A stretch of 19,828 nt of DNA from assembly GCA_002482725.1 (NCBI GenBank), contig DLGO01000104.1, positions 12,913 to 32,740 of the forward strand, in the 5' to 3' direction. Made by a program: the position numbers and the translations under genes. The notes below the pieces were generated by a model. That model did no database searches and was not told the origin of the DNA. It saw nothing but the letters and a program-made list of their open reading frames with translations. The DNA comes from Bacteroidetes bacterium UBA7692. Lineage in GTDB: Bacteria; Bacteroidota; Bacteroidia; Chitinophagales; LD1. This document shows positions 1-6,393 of the stretch, one piece after another; position 1 is the first letter of the stretch, and every line of letters begins with the position of its first letter.

Positions 1-1720
1 GTATCCTTTTACCTTTTAGCCTTTTACTCAGTTCTGCATCCATCTTCCCATACCTGTAAAAGTCGAACATGCTTGCATTGAATGGCAATGCAGTACGCGA
101 CATCATACTCGACATAATCGGCAGTTTCATTTCATCAGATATGCCCATCGCAAAGCGGCATAACTCATCATTTCCATCCAGTGTTCTGTCATAATTTTCC
201 GAACCCACCAAAAAGAAAGGCAGCACCATTATAGCATCATACTTACCCGTTGCATCTGCAATTCTTGCAATTTCCTTTATGTATGCAGGCCTGTTGGCAG
301 CATGTAATCCACTCAGATTGATTCTTCTCCTGTATGCCTCACCGGTGTTGGTCATATCCTTCACCATGTAAAAGGCAATCACAAAAAGAAACAGCACCAT
401 TGCAGCATTTTTTCTGCTCAGATACAGATCCACCAGTACAAAAGCAATCAGGTTAAAGCCCCAGAAGAATATCCATCCAAATCGTCCCAAACACCTGAAA
501 TGCGTAAGCATATCAGTAAAGTCCGCTGCATGGCGGAACACATTCAGGTAATTATTAAATATCAGCTCATTGTTGCTCAGGTAATATTCCGGCCCCAGTG
601 CTATAAAAAATGAGATCAATGTTATCCCAAACAGATAAAACACAGGTTTAGTAAGTCCACTTCCCACTGCCTGCTTTATATCAGTTCGCAAGCTGCCTTT
701 TAACCATGCCAATATCAAAAACACCAATACTCCATACAAAGCAAAGACGCCCAGGTAATTCATGGACTCATAGCCTATAAAATCCGTTGGCTCTATGATA
801 AAATGAGTATAGAAAAACTCAGGCGACTTAAACAACCCTCCCAAACTCAGCTTCCAGTTTTCCCATCCATATCCGTTTGCCCCGTTTTTTCTTAGGTTGT
901 AAAAAGAGTCGGTCACACGGATTATCCCCATTACCGCTCCAAAGGAAACAGCGCATATCGATAGTCCGATAGCCATAAAGCGCGCTGATTTACTTTGCCA
1001 AATATCATATGCTCCGGCAAAAAATACCACCGGCCCCAGAAACACCATTATGAGTACCAGGTAATATAGGTGGATAAAAGATACTGCTATGATGAAAACT
1101 GTAGTGATTATCGCATATTTCCAGAGCAAAGGTATATTGTGCCTATGCTTCAAAAGCAACACTGCAAGCAACATTGTGGCCACCATTATGCTGCCATAGC
1201 CCAGGTTTACAGTAGCAGTTATATATCGTATACTTTGCGGATTAGCAAACGCAAGAGTGATACTCCCTAATAGCACCAGCAGATTAGATCTTACAAACTG
1301 CTTCAATAGCAAAAAAAGTAACATGCTACATGCCACAAAGTTAAGTATCGAAAACAGGTTAAACAGAAATATCGGGTGAATATCACTGATGCCAAAAACC
1401 TGCTTTACTGCCTTTATCATCACCGCCAGTATCGGCGTATTATCAGTAAAATAAATCACCTCTGGGTATGGGTAATTCATAGAATTATAACTCAGGAGAG
1501 AAGTATTGCATGGCTGGTCAACATAGCTCTTCAGCGTATAGTAGTTCTTAAAATTATCACCACTAATGCTTATCTGGTAACTATCCGGTGCTACCAGTAC
1601 CTTCGAAAAATAGATTATCACCAGCACTGCCGATAACAAACCTACAAAAGCCAATTGCTTCCTATCCGAAATCTTCGATAGAAAGGCTTCTATCCGCTCA
1701 TATATGGTAACTATGGTCAA
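1..1720 (-). CDS. Polytopic membrane protein, GT-C-like, C-terminus beyond the window edge
   Basis: I read one uninterrupted minus-strand frame of about 573 codons from 1720 to the left edge. The only start-like codon near the N-terminus is TTG at 1718-1720, one base after the stop of the upstream glycosyltransferase gene. A stop lies in frame at 1748-1750 and the first in-frame ATG is far inside. A short cytoplasmic head is followed by a membrane segment near residues 24-38 (AFVGLLSAVLVIIYF) and then a loop with DNFKNYYTLK and MNYPYPEVIYFTDNTP. Many further hydrophobic helices follow, and a more polar C-terminal part. The loop resembles uncharacterised Bacteroidota membrane proteins I recall with 'KNYYT...MNYPYGE...TDNQP' motifs. 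The layout recalls GT-C lipid-linked sugar transferases (YfhO/ArnT type), but I see no proven catalytic motif. Tight coupling to a dolichyl-phosphate-mannose-synthase-like gene suggests use of a polyprenyl-phosphate sugar. That function is inference. Confidence 0.75.
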   Translation of the reverse strand, partial: MTIVTIYERIEAFLSKISDRKQLAFVGLLSAVLVIIYFSKVLVAPDSYQISISGDNFKNYYTLKSYVDQPCNTSLLSYNSMNYPYPEVIYFTDNTPILAVMIKAVKQVFGISDIHPIFLFNLFSILNFVACSMLLFLLLKQFVRSNLLVLLGSITLAFANPQSIRYITATVNLGYGSIMVATMLLAVLLLKHRHNIPLLWKYAIITTVFIIAVSFIHLYYLVLIMVFLGPVVFFAGAYDIWQSKSARFMAIGLSICAVSFGAVMGIIRVTDSFYNLRKNGANGYGWENWKLSLGGLFKSPEFFYTHFIIEPTDFIGYESMNYLGVFALYGVLVFLILAWLKGSLRTDIKQAVGSGLTKPVFYLFGITLISFFIALGPEYYLSNNELIFNNYLNVFRHAADFTDMLTHFRCLGRFGWIFFWGFNLIAFVLVDLYLSRKNAAMVLFLFVIAFYMVKDMTNTGEAYRRRINLSGLHAANRPAYIKEIARIADATGKYDAIMVLPFFLVGSENYDRTLDGNDELCRFAMGISDEMKLPIMSSMMSRTALPFNASMFDFYRYGKMDAELSKRLKGKRI

Positions 1721-1721
1721 T

Positions 1722-2435
1722 TTAAAACAGGTTTTTAATAAATATCTTCAGGAAATTCCCTCCCTCACTTAGCAATATCTTCCAGTTCATTTTGCTCAAT
1801 AGTACTCCTTTCCTTAGTTTCACCGGAACCTTGTTTACACTTAGCCCTGCCTTTTCTGCTATAAATATAAACTCAAGATCAAACAGGTATCGGTTTATCT
1901 CCGTTTTCAGAAATACCTCCTTGCCTTTTTTCCCAAATCCCTTTAAGCCGCATTGCGTATCATCTGTACTTATCCTTAGCGTATTCCTTATCAGGAACCT
2001 AAGAAATCTAGAGATAAATACCCTTACCTGGTTCATCCCCACATAATAGTTGTTATCCCTTACGCCTATTGTTATATCCGTATCATCCAGCTGACTGTAT
2101 ATTCCAACAAATGATGTCATTGTATAAGGAAAGTCAATATCCGTAAATATCACCCTGTCACACGATGCAGCCCTCACTCCTTCCCGCAGGCTATACCCCT
2201 TCCCAAAATTCTGTTTTCGATCTATCACACGTATATAATCCGGAAAGGTAAAATCCTTAATCTCGTTATAGGATTCATTTGTACTTCCATCATTCACTAT
2301 TATCACTTCAATTACTTCATTAGCAGCCATCTCAGCCATTAAAGCCTGAGTTTCGGATAAGATATTAACCACCCATCCCGAAGCAGGATTATAGCAAGGC
2401 AAAACAATACTAAGAGAGATATTGGTGCTGTTCAA
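1722..2435 (-). CDS. Family 2 glycosyltransferase, dolichyl-phosphate mannose synthase-like
   Basis: The 237-residue protein has a GT-A fold of family GT2. It has the N-terminal strand LSIVLPCYN (residues 8-16), the nucleotide-binding VNDGS (47-51), NFGKG (76-80), a metal-binding DxD-type TDIDFPY (98-104), DTQCGLKGF (159-167) and FDLEFI (185-190). These match DPM1/GtrB-like enzymes that transfer a hexose from a nucleotide sugar to polyprenyl phosphate at the cytoplasmic face. Only a weak C-terminal hydrophobic patch is seen, with no GtrB-type double transmembrane tail, so membrane association may depend on the partner encoded next. The start is TTG at 2433-2435. The in-frame stop at 2454-2456 leaves seven codons with no ATG or GTG, so TTG is the only usual start. 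A promoter at 2469-2499 fits this start. The stop is one base from the start of the downstream membrane-protein gene, indicating an operon. Donor and acceptor sugars cannot be told from sequence. Confidence 0.9.
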   Translation of the reverse strand: MNSTNISLSIVLPCYNPASGWVVNILSETQALMAEMAANEVIEVIIVNDGSTNESYNEIKDFTFPDYIRVIDRKQNFGKGYSLREGVRAASCDRVIFTDIDFPYTMTSFVGIYSQLDDTDITIGVRDNNYYVGMNQVRVFISRFLRFLIRNTLRISTDDTQCGLKGFGKKGKEVFLKTEINRYLFDLEFIFIAEKAGLSVNKVPVKLRKGVLLSKMNWKILLSEGGNFLKIFIKNLF

Positions 2436-2468
2436 AGTGACTTTTCCGGAATTTTAATTCTGACGATT

Positions 2469-2499
2469 CAAAACTATAGCATTAATTTAAAAGGCAAAA
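2469..2499 (-). promoter_or_regulatory. Bacteroidota-type promoter for the glycosyltransferase operon
   Basis: Reading the minus strand, TTTTG at 2499-2495 is followed by 18 bases and then TAGTTTTG at 2476-2469. This fits the Bacteroidota -33 TTTG and -7 TAnnTTTG consensus. Transcription would start near 2462, giving a leader of about 27 bases before the TTG start. The -33 element lies inside the 3' arm of the preceding terminator hairpin. The prediction rests on consensus only. Confidence 0.5.
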
Positions 2500-2529
2500 C
2501 GCCTTGTGCAGAAGCAGCAAGGCGTTTTG
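2495..2529 (-). terminator. Intrinsic terminator after rplJ
   Basis: A perfect 12-bp inverted repeat (CAAAACGCCTTG at 2495-2506 and its complement at 2518-2529) surrounds an 11-base loop. On the minus strand it lies 36 bases past the rplJ stop and is followed by CCTTTTAAATT, a short T tract. It probably ends the tRNA-Trp-secE-nusG-rplKAJ transcript. The U tract is short, so partial read-through is possible. Confidence 0.75.
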
Positions 2530-2565
2530 TTATTTTATACGAAAAACGTATCTCAGAATCCAGTA

Positions 2566-3090
2566 TTATGCTCTGTCTTCCAATGTTTTCAACAAACCTG
2601 CGATCTTTTGACCTGCAGAGGCCTGTAGACCACTGATAACATTTTTTGCAGGGCTTTGCAGCAAAGTAATGATCTCTCCGATCAACTCGTTCTTGCTCTT
2701 CAGTGCTGCAAGTGCATCTAGTTGGTTGTCACCTACAAATATTGAAGAATCTATGTATGCTCCTTTAAGAACCGGTTTAGTACCTTTCTTGTCGCGGAAC
2801 TCCTTCAACACTTTCGCCGGAGTTGAGCTCTCTGTTGTGAACATAACACCTGTAGGCCCGTTCAACAATGGGAAAAGCTCTTCATAACCGCCACCGATTT
2901 GCTCAAGGGCTTTTTGTATCAATGTGTTCTTAGCGATTCTGTACTCCACTCCTTTGTTAAAGCAAAGGCGACGGAAACGGTTGATTGTTTCTACATTCAA
3001 TGTAGATGAATCGGTAAGGTAAAAATATTGTGCAGTGCTGAATTTTTCTTTCAGGTCCTGTATTTCTTGTGTTTTTTCTGATTTTGTCAT
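2566..3090 (-). CDS. rplJ: Large-subunit ribosomal protein L10 (uL10)
   Basis: The 174-residue product is bacterial L10, which binds 23S rRNA and anchors the L7/L12 stalk dimers. The N-terminal half carries the family pattern: a TAQYFYLTDSSTLNVETIN strand-helix, then FRRLCFNKGVEYRIAKNTL and LLNGPTGVMF. The C-terminal helix that carries L12 dimers (about residues 135-174: ELIGEIITLLQSPAKNVISG and on) is present. Length is normal for the family. It starts with ATG at 3090, 28 bases after rplA, so there is no room for the classic L10 leader RNA. The expected next gene, rplL (L7/L12), is absent: a terminator and then a glycosyltransferase gene follow. Confidence 0.97.
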   Translation of the reverse strand: MTKSEKTQEIQDLKEKFSTAQYFYLTDSSTLNVETINRFRRLCFNKGVEYRIAKNTLIQKALEQIGGGYEELFPLLNGPTGVMFTTESSTPAKVLKEFRDKKGTKPVLKGAYIDSSIFVGDNQLDALAALKSKNELIGEIITLLQSPAKNVISGLQASAGQKIAGLLKTLEDRA

Positions 3091-3118
3091 TGCAATTAAA
3101 ATTTAAAGGATAACCGAA

Positions 3119-3814
3119 TTATAGACCAGCTACAGATTTGTAATCTACATTGATACCAGGACTCATTGTGCTGGCCATGCTGATGCTTTTGAAATAAATA
3201 CCTTTAGCAGTGGCAGGCTTCATTTTAGACAAAGTCTGAAGAAGCGCCTGAGCGTTCTCATTTATTTGATCCGGGCTGAAAGAGATACGTCCAACACTTG
3301 AGTGAACGATACCAAATTTATCCACTTTAAATGCAATCTTACCTTTTTTCACTTCCTCTACTGCTTTACCTACTTCAGGTGTTACTGTACCCGATTTAGG
3401 ATTTGGCATCAAGTTACGAGGTCCTAGTACTTTACCTATTTTCGCTATCTTAGCCATTACGTTCGGAGATGCAATTACTACATCAAACTCCATCCATCCG
3501 CCTTCTATTTTAGCTACTAAGTCATCAAGACCTACAAAGTCAGCGCCTGCTTTTTTCGCATCTTCTTCTTTGTCTGGAGTTGTAAGTACCAATACCCTTT
3601 TTGTTTTACCGGTACCGTGAGGCAATGCTGCAGTGCCACGTATGGCTTGGTCTGCTTTCTTAGGGTCTACACCCAAAGAGATGTGCAAATCCACTGATGC
3701 ATCAAATTTTGCAATGTTAACCTGTTTTACCAGGCCTGCTGCTTCTGTAAGCGTGTATAGCTTGTCGGCGTTCACCTTTCCAGCTACTGCTTTTCTTTTT
3801 TTCGTTAATTTCAT
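3119..3814 (-). CDS. rplA: Large-subunit ribosomal protein L1 (uL1)
   Basis: The 231-residue protein is L1, which forms the mobile L1 stalk on 23S rRNA and in many bacteria represses its own mRNA. Family features seen include the N-terminal MKLTKKRKAVAGKV, the strand VDLHISLGVDPKKADQAIRG, the RNA-contact segment LGPRNLMPNPKSGTVT (about residues 131-146) and the C-terminal MSPGINVD. Length matches the usual 229-235 residues. The ATG at 3812-3814 lies 15 bases after a hairpin resembling the L1 rRNA site, so autogenous control is likely. rplK is upstream and rplJ downstream in the same unit. Confidence 0.97.
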   Translation of the reverse strand: MKLTKKRKAVAGKVNADKLYTLTEAAGLVKQVNIAKFDASVDLHISLGVDPKKADQAIRGTAALPHGTGKTKRVLVLTTPDKEEDAKKAGADFVGLDDLVAKIEGGWMEFDVVIASPNVMAKIAKIGKVLGPRNLMPNPKSGTVTPEVGKAVEEVKKGKIAFKVDKFGIVHSSVGRISFSPDQINENAQALLQTLSKMKPATAKGIYFKSISMASTMSPGINVDYKSVAGL

Positions 3815-3829
3815 CTTATATACTATTTT

Positions 3830-3860
3830 GTGGTCACCGAGCCGAAACCAGCTCTACCAC
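3830..3860 (-). promoter_or_regulatory. Putative L1-binding mRNA operator in the rplK-rplA spacer
   Basis: The minus-strand RNA folds into an outer stem GUGGU/ACCAC (3856-3860 with 3830-3834) and an inner stem GAGC/GCUC (3851-3854 with 3839-3842). The internal loop is asymmetric, with one base (A) on the 5' side and four (GGUG) on the 3' side, and the apical loop has eight bases. This mimics the 23S rRNA L1 site, where a GGUGGGAG strand faces a UACCACC strand across an asymmetric loop. The hairpin ends 15 bases before the rplA ATG, where bound L1 would block initiation. The fold is seen in the sequence; L1 binding is inferred from family knowledge. Confidence 0.6.
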
Positions 3861-3896
3861 GGTTTAAAAACTTGACTATTAAAAAAATACCGGAAA

Positions 3897-4343
3897 TTAG
3901 TTCTTTTCGTAAGGAGCTGGTCCTTCAAAAGTGAATCCCGCACTCTTCGCGCTTCCTGCTACCATGCTCATGGCGCTATCTACCGAAAAGCAGTTAAGGT
4001 CAGGCATTTTCTCTTCCGCAATTTTACGGATGATATCCCAGCTAACCGAACCGATTTTTTTACGGTTTGGCTCAGCGCTACCTGCTGTTTTCTTTGTGTA
4101 TTCCATCAACAACGCGTTTACAGGAGGTGTTTTGATGATAAATTCAAAACTCTTATCTGTATAAACAGTTATTACTACAGGCAAAATTTTACCTGCCCTG
4201 TCTTGTGTACGTGCATTAAATTGCTTGCAGAATTCCATGATGTTCACACCTTTAGAACCTAGTGCAGGTCCGATTGGAGGTGCAGGGTTCGCAGCAGCGC
4301 CCTTAACTTGCAACTTAATAAACGTTTGAATTTCCTTTGCCAT
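3897..4343 (-). CDS. rplK: Large-subunit ribosomal protein L11 (uL11)
   Basis: The 148-residue protein is L11, part of the GTPase-associated centre of the 50S subunit. It shows the N-terminal FIKLQVKGAAANPAPPIGPA and GSKGVNIMEFCKQFNART segments, followed by the C-terminal RNA-binding domain with KIAEEKMPDLNCFSVDSAMS and GSAKSAGF. It is a few residues longer than the E. coli protein, ending in a short polar tail (PAPYEKN). It starts with ATG at 4343, 57 bases after nusG. The spacer after its stop carries the putative L1 operator. Confidence 0.97.
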   Translation of the reverse strand: MAKEIQTFIKLQVKGAAANPAPPIGPALGSKGVNIMEFCKQFNARTQDRAGKILPVVITVYTDKSFEFIIKTPPVNALLMEYTKKTAGSAEPNRKKIGSVSWDIIRKIAEEKMPDLNCFSVDSAMSMVAGSAKSAGFTFEGPAPYEKN

Positions 4344-4400
4344 TGCTATTCTTTTTTAATTATCCGTTTTTAGTTTTTAACTTTTCCTTTGTGTAGTCGC

Positions 4401-4934
4401 TTACGCTACTTTTTCTACCTGCATAAAGCTTACTTCCACAGGTGTTTTTCTTCCGAAAATCTTCACTTCCACTTTCAGCTTCTTCTTATCGTTCTGTATC
4501 TCTTCAATAGTTCCGATAAATCCGTTGAAAGGTCCATCAATGATTTTGATATCTTCATTAATGATAAAAGGCTCTTCCATTTGCTCGCTCGAATCCAAAG
4601 CCTCATCTGCTTTACCCAATAGTTTCAGCGCTTCAGCATGGTTCAATGTTCCCAAATACTGCAATACACCACTTACCAGTTTTATTTGGCTTAGTATATC
4701 GTTATTTATCTTGGCAATATCTACTTCCATATAGATATAACCGGGAAACATATTCTTTTCCTTTATGGTTTTCTTGCCATTTTTAATGGTATATATCTTC
4801 TCCGTAGGAATCAATATGCCCGAGATAATGTGATCCCACTTGTTGCGGTTCACTTCTAGCATAATATGATCCTTGATCTTACGCTCCTGTCCGCTTATTA
4901 CGCGAACCACATACCACTTTTTGCCTTCTGCCAT
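4401..4934 (-). CDS. nusG: Transcription termination/antitermination factor NusG
   Basis: The 177-residue protein has the NusG N-terminal (NGN) domain at about residues 5-105 (KWYVVRVISGQERK, then NMFPGYIYMEV at 61-71). A C-terminal KOW domain at about 127-175 includes IKIIDGPFNGFIGTIEEI. NusG binds the RNA polymerase clamp and links it to Rho or the ribosome. The length is close to that of E. coli NusG (181). Its ATG lies two bases after the secE stop, which suggests translational coupling. The secE-nusG order is conserved across bacteria. Confidence 0.97.
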   Translation of the reverse strand: MAEGKKWYVVRVISGQERKIKDHIMLEVNRNKWDHIISGILIPTEKIYTIKNGKKTIKEKNMFPGYIYMEVDIAKINNDILSQIKLVSGVLQYLGTLNHAEALKLLGKADEALDSSEQMEEPFIINEDIKIIDGPFNGFIGTIEEIQNDKKKLKVEVKIFGRKTPVEVSFMQVEKVA

Positions 4935-4936
4935 GA

Positions 4937-5140
4937 TTAAGGTTTAATAATCAATTTATAAAATCCTTCCTGTATAGCATACCTGCTTCCCAAATCCATA
5001 ATAGTCACTATAGCAGATATTACAACAGCTGCTGTAAGTACTACCAATGCACTTTGCTGCAATTCTTGCCATGTAGGCCAGGTCACCTTGTGTACCAACT
5101 CCTCGTAAGCTTCTTCAAAATAGAGTTTTATTCTATTCAT
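4937..5140 (-). CDS. secE: Preprotein translocase subunit SecE
   Basis: The 67-residue single-span form of SecE clamps SecY in the inner-membrane translocon. An amphipathic N-terminal helix (IKLYFEEAYEELVHKVTW) precedes the family motif TWPTWQEL at about residues 20-27. One transmembrane helix follows at about 30-49 (SALVVLTAAVVISAIVTIM). It sits directly before nusG and after tRNA-Trp, the usual Bacteroidota arrangement. The start is ATG at 5140. Confidence 0.95.
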   Translation of the reverse strand: MNRIKLYFEEAYEELVHKVTWPTWQELQQSALVVLTAAVVISAIVTIMDLGSRYAIQEGFYKLIIKP

Positions 5141-5226
5141 ATCACTTATTTTGTGTTTGCCGTTTTTAGCAGCGTTTTGTTTTAAAATTAAGCTCCTTAT
5201 CTGTTACAATAATCGGCTAAAGCTTG

Positions 5227-5297
5227 CACGGGAACAAGGATTCGAACCCTGATCAAAGGTTTTGGAGACCTCTATTCTACCATTGAACTATTCCCGT
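5227..5297 (-). tRNA. tRNA-Trp (anticodon CCA)
   Basis: The minus strand folds as a complete 71-base cloverleaf. The acceptor is ACGGGAA/TTCCCGT, the D arm is GTTC/GAAT, and the anticodon stem GAGGT/ACCTT has the loop CTCCAAA. The T arm is CAGGG/CCTTG around TTCGAAT, with a G discriminator. The anticodon CCA reads UGG. The 3' CCA is not encoded (CAA follows the discriminator), so it must be added by the tRNA nucleotidyltransferase. It is the first gene of the secE-nusG-rplKAJ unit, 86 bases before secE, and was probably co-transcribed and then excised. Confidence 0.95.
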
Positions 5298-5340
5298 ATT
5301 TCCATAATCAGAAGCACACTACGTGCCTCCAAAAGGGCTG

Positions 5341-5370
5341 CAAATATAACTAATCTCTTCAATTTACAAA
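5341..5370 (-). promoter_or_regulatory. Promoter of the tRNA-Trp-secE-nusG-rplKAJ unit
   Basis: On the minus strand TTTG (5370-5367) is followed by 18 bases and then TATATTTG (5348-5341), an excellent match to -33 TTTG / -7 TAnnTTTG. Transcription would start near 5334, leaving a leader of about 37 bases before the tRNA. This indicates that the unit starts here and is not read through from a tuf gene, which often sits upstream in Bacteroidota. Confidence 0.6.
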
Positions 5371-5470
5371 AACATTATTGAGATTATTAGTACTGACTTC
5401 AATATTGTGCATTGTAAATAGTACATCTCCTATTTACCAATTGCACAAAGTAACGTATATTGACCATTCA

Positions 5471-5866
5471 ATGACAAATATGCGTATTTGGTTTGTTATA
5501 CTCTTTTTTATGGCTACAAAAGTAACTTTGGCCCAAAATAACAGCGCCAGATGCACTTTCCTTAAAAATGCTATAGATAGTAGATAAATTATATTAAGTT
5601 CTATCAATTCCATTTATCCAATTATTGGCGGCGATTATTCAAAAATTGCCAATGCACTTGATATGGTACTTTACCATAAAACCGTAACTGAAGATAAATA
5701 CCTCTTTCAGTTTTGATATCCATTAACAAATTCCACCTGTGATATTGAAGTGCGCATTACAAAGTGTGGTGTAATCAAAACAAGAGTCGTTTCTACCGGA
5801 ATGTTTTGATCATTTGGGTATTTGGAAAATGATCATATGTTTAAGCTATTTTTTGATTATAGATAG
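5471..5866 (+). pseudogene. Remnant of a small secreted-protein gene
   Basis: An ATG at 5471 (or at 5480) opens a textbook signal peptide, MRIWFVILFFMATKVTLA before QNNS. The reading stays protein-like through in-frame stops TAA (5585-5587), TGA (5714-5716) and TGA (5807-5809), and ends at TAG (5864-5866). The stretches between stops read IIGGDYSKIANALDMVLYH, TVTEDKYLFQF and NSTCDIEVRITKCGVIKTR, with little low-complexity sequence. This looks like a periplasmic or secreted protein gene inactivated by several point mutations. The product is not recognised. Base composition is more AT-rich than neighbouring genes. The alternative is a short intact 38-residue secreted peptide (5471-5587) followed by chance open sequence. 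No convincing promoter was seen upstream. Confidence 0.45.
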
Positions 5867-6266
5867 TGCCATCTCCCACTTAAAAACTGACAATTACAAT
5901 ACTTTCATTTTTGAGTATTTGATATTGGTCGATATTTGACTAACTATCTTGATTAGCATTACTCTAAAATGATTATTCAATCGTCCTTTTTTTGATTATT
6001 AAAAATAGAGGACTTAACACTCCTACTTTATTAATAATCAATATTATAAGCCGCTAAATAGATTATTCGGAATTATACCTTTTTGATTAGCTGTTTAGAA
6101 TATACCCATCCCTTTAAACCAGCCACACAATTCCCAAAATTGATTATACAAAATAGGCCACTTTTTGATTATTCATTCTGTATCTAAAACGTGTCAAAGG
6201 CCACTTAACAATCCAATGATTCAAAGAACAATTTGATTACAGAAAAAGAACAGTATTTGATTATTC
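5851..6266 (+). repeat. Array of paired TTTGATTAT-like direct repeats
   Basis: This is a gene-free, AT-rich stretch. The core GATTA, usually preceded by T3-5 and followed by T/G/C, occurs on the plus strand with its G at 5855, 5951, 5971, 5994, 6061, 6085, 6142, 6167, 6235 and 6259. The last eight form four pairs with internal spacings of 23, 24, 25 and 24 bases. The pairs repeat every 90, 81 and 93 bases. Sequences between motifs differ, although GGCCACTT recurs (6157-6164 and 6199-6206). It is not CRISPR-like because the repeats are too short and the spacing alternates. Function is unknown; a multi-site protein-binding region is one possibility. Confidence 0.5.
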
Positions 6267-6341
6267 TGCCAACCGGTTTAAACAACGTAGATGACAATAC
6301 AAACATTGCAGTCTTTTAAAGGAACTAACCTATATAAACGA

Positions 6342-6370
6342 AAAGAGCCAAGAAATATTCTTGGCTCTTT
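6342..6370 (-). terminator. Terminator of the T9SS surface-protein operon
   Basis: A perfect 13-bp inverted repeat (AAAGAGCCAAGAA at 6342-6354 and its complement at 6358-6370) closes on a 3-base loop. It lies 23 bases past the stop of the OmpA-family gene on the minus strand and is followed by TCGTTTATATA. The stem can work in both directions. It is the last stem-loop before the repeat-bearing region. Confidence 0.8.
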
Positions 6371-6393
6371 CATATAAAAATTATTTCAATAGA

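Noticed and set aside
3091..3118. L10 leader RNA before rplJ
   Set aside because: The spacer has only 28 bases, too short for the known L10 leader, and no hairpin is visible.
5378..5470. N-terminal extension of the secreted-protein remnant from a start at 5378
   Set aside because: It would put 31 residues before a clear signal peptide; the ATG at 5471 or 5480 fits export.
5851..6266. CRISPR array
   Set aside because: The repeated core is only 9-11 bases, spacings alternate between about 24 and 57-68, and no cas gene or leader is visible.
5851..6266. Series of real promoters (TTG and TTTG 23-25 bases apart recall -33/-7 elements)
   Set aside because: The shared GATTAT part is not promoter consensus, and only a converging terminator lies downstream on the plus strand. 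There is nothing for such promoters to express.
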